From contig OZ242331.1 of assembly GCA_965208275.1 (NCBI GenBank), forward strand, positions 5,177,351 to 5,241,350: 64,000 nt of DNA, given 5' to 3'. Shown piece after piece: positions 62,054-64,000 of this stretch. The notes beneath the pieces are model-generated. The model was not told where the DNA came from. It did no database searches and was given only the letters and a program-made list of their open reading frames with translations. The number at the start of each line of letters is the position of its first letter. The stretch's first letter is position 1. This stretch comes from Bin5 sp022827195 (lineage in GTDB: Bacteria; Chloroflexota; Anaerolineae; Caldilineales; Caldilineaceae). The translations under genes were made by a program, and so were the position numbers.

Positions 62054-62776
62054 ATGTCAGTGCATCTTCAGTGGTACGGTTTGGCGACATTTCTTATGAC
62101 ACAGGACGACGGCCCCACCATCGCGATGGACCCCTACGAACCCAATGTCGTGGCCGCGGCGTGCGGCGTGGACGACCCCGCCGTGTTCGAGTTCAAGCTG
62201 CAGGCAGATACCGTTCTTATGAGTTCGCTGACCGATGAGGCGCACTCCAATCACGAGGCCGTTGAAGGTTATTCTCAACTCATCAACGCGCTCGACGTGG
62301 CGCAGGGCAAACGTGAGGTGACCTTTGAAGGCGAGCCGATGTACGCCGTCCAGGCCGCCGAGGCGCCGCATCATCCCGAGGGGCCCGACGACAACGCCCT
62401 CTATGCCTTCAAGGCCGGCGGCCTCTGGTTCCTGCACATGGGCGACCTCGGCTACGGCATCGGACCTGATGAGCTCGCGCCCTTTGCCGGTCACTGCGAC
62501 GTGTTGCTGGCCCTGGTGGGCGAGCACCTGACCCTGGAGCTCGACGAGCTCGATCCCATGATCGAGTTTCTCGACCCGACCTGGATCGTGCCGATGCACT
62601 ACAATCTTCCGCCGCTGACGGCAGGGATGACCAGGGTCGACGAGTTTCTCAAGCGCCGCTCCGGCGATCCGGTCATCCTGGCCCATCACGACACCGTCAC
62701 CTTCCCGCTGCCTGCGGGCGGGCTGGGCCGTCCGACCATCGTCGTCCTTGATCCGGCCGGCTACGAGCCTTCCTGA
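62054..62776 (+). CDS. Metallo-beta-lactamase-fold protein
   Basis: This 240-aa protein is the paralogue of 58359-59069 and the last gene of the plus-strand operon. It has LQWYGLATFLMTQDDGPTIA, the shifted metal motif SSLTDEAHSNHEAVEG with two His, LWFLHMGDLGYGI (His, Asp) and IVPMHYNLPPLTAG (last His), so more metal ligands survive than in the other copy. GGAGAGGG precedes the ATG. The role may be lactone or ester hydrolysis; a scaffold or non-catalytic use is also possible. Substrate unknown. Confidence 0.8.
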   Translation: MSVHLQWYGLATFLMTQDDGPTIAMDPYEPNVVAAACGVDDPAVFEFKLQADTVLMSSLTDEAHSNHEAVEGYSQLINALDVAQGKREVTFEGEPMYAVQAAEAPHHPEGPDDNALYAFKAGGLWFLHMGDLGYGIGPDELAPFAGHCDVLLALVGEHLTLELDELDPMIEFLDPTWIVPMHYNLPPLTAGMTRVDEFLKRRSGDPVILAHHDTVTFPLPAGGLGRPTIVVLDPAGYEPS

Positions 62777-62792
62777 CCGGCAACGCAGCCAT

Positions 62793-62832
62793 GCGGGCAC
62801 AGCCCCTCACGCTGGCCGGGCTGTCCGCCCGC
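62793..62832. terminator. Possible bidirectional terminator hairpin
   Basis: Between the convergent genes ending at 62776 (plus) and 62839 (minus), GCGGGC-AC-AGCCC pairs with GGGCT-GTCC-GCCCGC around a 12-base loop, an interrupted GC-rich stem. Its position between convergent genes supports termination in both directions. The U-run on the plus side is short and broken. Confidence 0.4.
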
Positions 62833-62838
62833 AGTCTT

Positions 62839-63612
62839 CTAGCTGAATAAGGCGCGGAACTGCTCCATCGCCTGCTGCGCGTCGGCTTGCGGAAACGCCT
62901 CCATGCCGACCACGCCCTGGTAGCCCACTTCGCGCAGCGTTGACACGATGCGCGGGTAGTTGATCTCGCCCGTTCCCGGTTCATGCCGGCCCGGCACGTC
63001 CGCTACGTGCACGTAGCCGATGAAGCTGTGGTAGTCGCGGACCGATTGGACCACGTTGCCCTCTTCAATCTGCACGTGGTAGATGTCGCACAGCAGCCGG
63101 ATGCGCGGGCTGCCGACCTGCTCGATCAGCCGCACCACGTCCTCGGTGAAGCGCAAGGGATAGCCGGCGTGGTCCACCTTCGTGTTCAGTTGCTCCAGGC
63201 TGTAGGTCACGTCGTTCTTCTCGGCCAACTCTGCGACCTCGCACAACGTCTTGTAAGCCGATATCCACTTCGTTGCCGGATGCGCCGCGATGTTGTGGGC
63301 CATCTGGCCCCGTTCGTCAAGCCGGCCGGTCGTGATGCTCAGATTGCGGCATCCGATCCGTTCGGCTACGGTCAGGTTTTCCTTCACACCGGCCAGAAAA
63401 TCCTCAATGCCATCAGGGTGCATCATGCTGCCCCCCGACCAGCCCGGCATGGCGCAGATTTCGATCTCCGCGTCGTCGGCTATGGCATCCAGGGCGTCGT
63501 CCTCCCATCCCCACAGGTCCACGCCGAAGCCGGCGCGGCTGATTGTGCGCACCCGCTCCAGGAAAGGGAGATCGCGCAACACAGTACCTTCACAAACCGA
63601 AAGACGGAACAT
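62839..63612 (-). CDS. Hydroxypyruvate isomerase-like TIM-barrel protein
   Basis: This 257-aa xylose-isomerase-like barrel carries YVHVADVPGRHEPGTGEINY near the C-terminus, the same Hyi-branch hallmark as 45115-45942, and acidic ligands in YSLEQLNTKVDHAGYPL and RLLCDIYHVQIEEGN. AAGGAGGT lies five bases before ATG 63612 (MFRLSVCEGT). It is on the minus strand, convergent with the MBL gene, and 45 bp downstream of the partial epimerase, so it belongs to a different operon extending to the right. Confidence 0.88.
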   Translation of the reverse strand: MFRLSVCEGTVLRDLPFLERVRTISRAGFGVDLWGWEDDALDAIADDAEIEICAMPGWSGGSMMHPDGIEDFLAGVKENLTVAERIGCRNLSITTGRLDERGQMAHNIAAHPATKWISAYKTLCEVAELAEKNDVTYSLEQLNTKVDHAGYPLRFTEDVVRLIEQVGSPRIRLLCDIYHVQIEEGNVVQSVRDYHSFIGYVHVADVPGRHEPGTGEINYPRIVSTLREVGYQGVVGMEAFPQADAQQAMEQFRALFS

Positions 63613-63657
63613 CCTGACCTCCTTGAATCAAGAATGAAGCAGCCTCGCAACTCTCGT

Positions 63658-64000
63658 TCAACCGGCTTGAACGTGGCTTCGCAGCCAGTATCTCTCCATT
63701 CGATGGCGCGGCTCCCATGCAAGCAACCGTCTGGCCTTCTCGTTGGAAAACCGGCCGTGCGGCGTGTCGCTGCAGATCTGCATGACTTCAAAATTACGCG
63801 GGAACGAAGGCGCTATCAGAGCCTGCCGCATTGCGGAGCCAACATCCTCCCATGCAGTCAGCCATGCGTGCTCACGCTCGGCGTCATGGCCCGGCCCCTG
63901 CGGGTCGACAAGCCCGGCAAAGGTCAGGACCGGCGTCTCGATGCCATGGACGTCTGCGAAGACACGGCAGATCTCCTGGCCGAGGAACTTCGTCAAATTG
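63658..64000 (-). CDS. NAD-dependent epimerase/dehydratase family protein, 5' end outside window
   Basis: Only the C-terminal ~114 residues are visible; the N-terminal nucleotide-binding fold lies beyond position 64000. TKFLGQEICRVFADVHGIET is the usual helix after the catalytic Lys of extended SDR sugar epimerases, and GRFSNEKARRLLAWEPRHRM is the typical closing segment of such proteins. It is a different gene from the epimerase at 21872-22795. The 45-bp gap to the downstream isomerase suggests one operon. Confidence 0.75.
   Translation of the reverse strand, partial: NLTKFLGQEICRVFADVHGIETPVLTFAGLVDPQGPGHDAEREHAWLTAWEDVGSAMRQALIAPSFPRNFEVMQICSDTPHGRFSNEKARRLLAWEPRHRMERYWLRSHVQAG

Noticed and set aside
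1..64000. tRNA, rRNA and insertion sequences
   Set aside because: No cloverleaf with conserved TTCGAATC-type arm, rRNA block or transposase gene was recognised on either strand by eye; a scan with dedicated tools could still find a small one.

Overview
The window looks like a chromosomal segment of a GC-rich, heterotrophic environmental bacterium. Three traits point to a Chloroflexota lineage such as the Caldilineaceae: many lipoprotein solute-binding proteins (four of five with twin-arginine signals), no ATPase beside most transporters, and dense phytanoyl-CoA dioxygenase (PhyH) and sugar-isomerase paralogues. Poribacteria-like sponge symbionts share some of these traits. The taxon is inference; no rRNA, tRNA or marker gene was seen.

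Layout: almost everything from 1 to 56.5 kb is on the minus strand, in closely packed operons. Reading the minus strand from right to left: (a) 56.6-52 kb holds a CUT1 sugar ABC transporter (binding protein and two permeases) and a SUMF1-domain lipoprotein. (b) 52-44 kb holds two copies of a [~120-aa protein + PhyH] cassette around a GH116-like glycosidase and an aldo/keto reductase, then a hydroxypyruvate-isomerase-like TIM barrel and an SDR dehydrogenase. (c) A strong promoter near 44.0 kb precedes a class-III aminotransferase. (d) 42.2-30.2 kb holds an Opp/Dpp-type transporter without ATPases, two paralogous proteins of unknown function, two PhyH genes flanking a cytochrome P450 in overlapping frames, and a further TIM-barrel protein. 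(e) An opine-dehydrogenase-like gene stands alone at 28.7-29.8 kb. (f) From a consensus promoter at 28.0 kb, two complete CUT1 transporters run with an NAD-dependent epimerase, an amidohydrolase, a TIM-barrel isomerase, PhyH and two unknown proteins. (g) 15.6-9.5 kb is a full five-gene Opp/Dpp transporter. (h) 9.5-1 kb carries four related beta-propeller, glycosidase-like proteins interrupted by a lower-GC McrBC restriction island. To the right of a 1.8-kb divergent spacer (56.6-58.4 kb) is a plus-strand operon: metallo-beta-lactamase-fold protein, SMP-30 lactonase, HpaI-type aldolase, TIM-barrel isomerase and a second MBL-fold protein. A minus-strand TIM-barrel isomerase and a partial epimerase follow.

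Together the genes suggest uptake, deglycosylation, oxidation, isomerisation and lactone or keto-acid cleavage of unusual sugars, sugar acids or sugar-conjugated compounds. PhyH enzymes and a P450 would supply oxygenation. The substrate cannot be read from the sequence.

Points worth following: all five solute-binding-protein genes are followed by a perfect or near-perfect hairpin; a PhyH/small-protein cassette is duplicated; two intergenic regions 28 kb apart share an undescribed element; McrB has a duplicated N-terminal domain; and two paralogues share a 98% identical tract suggesting gene conversion.
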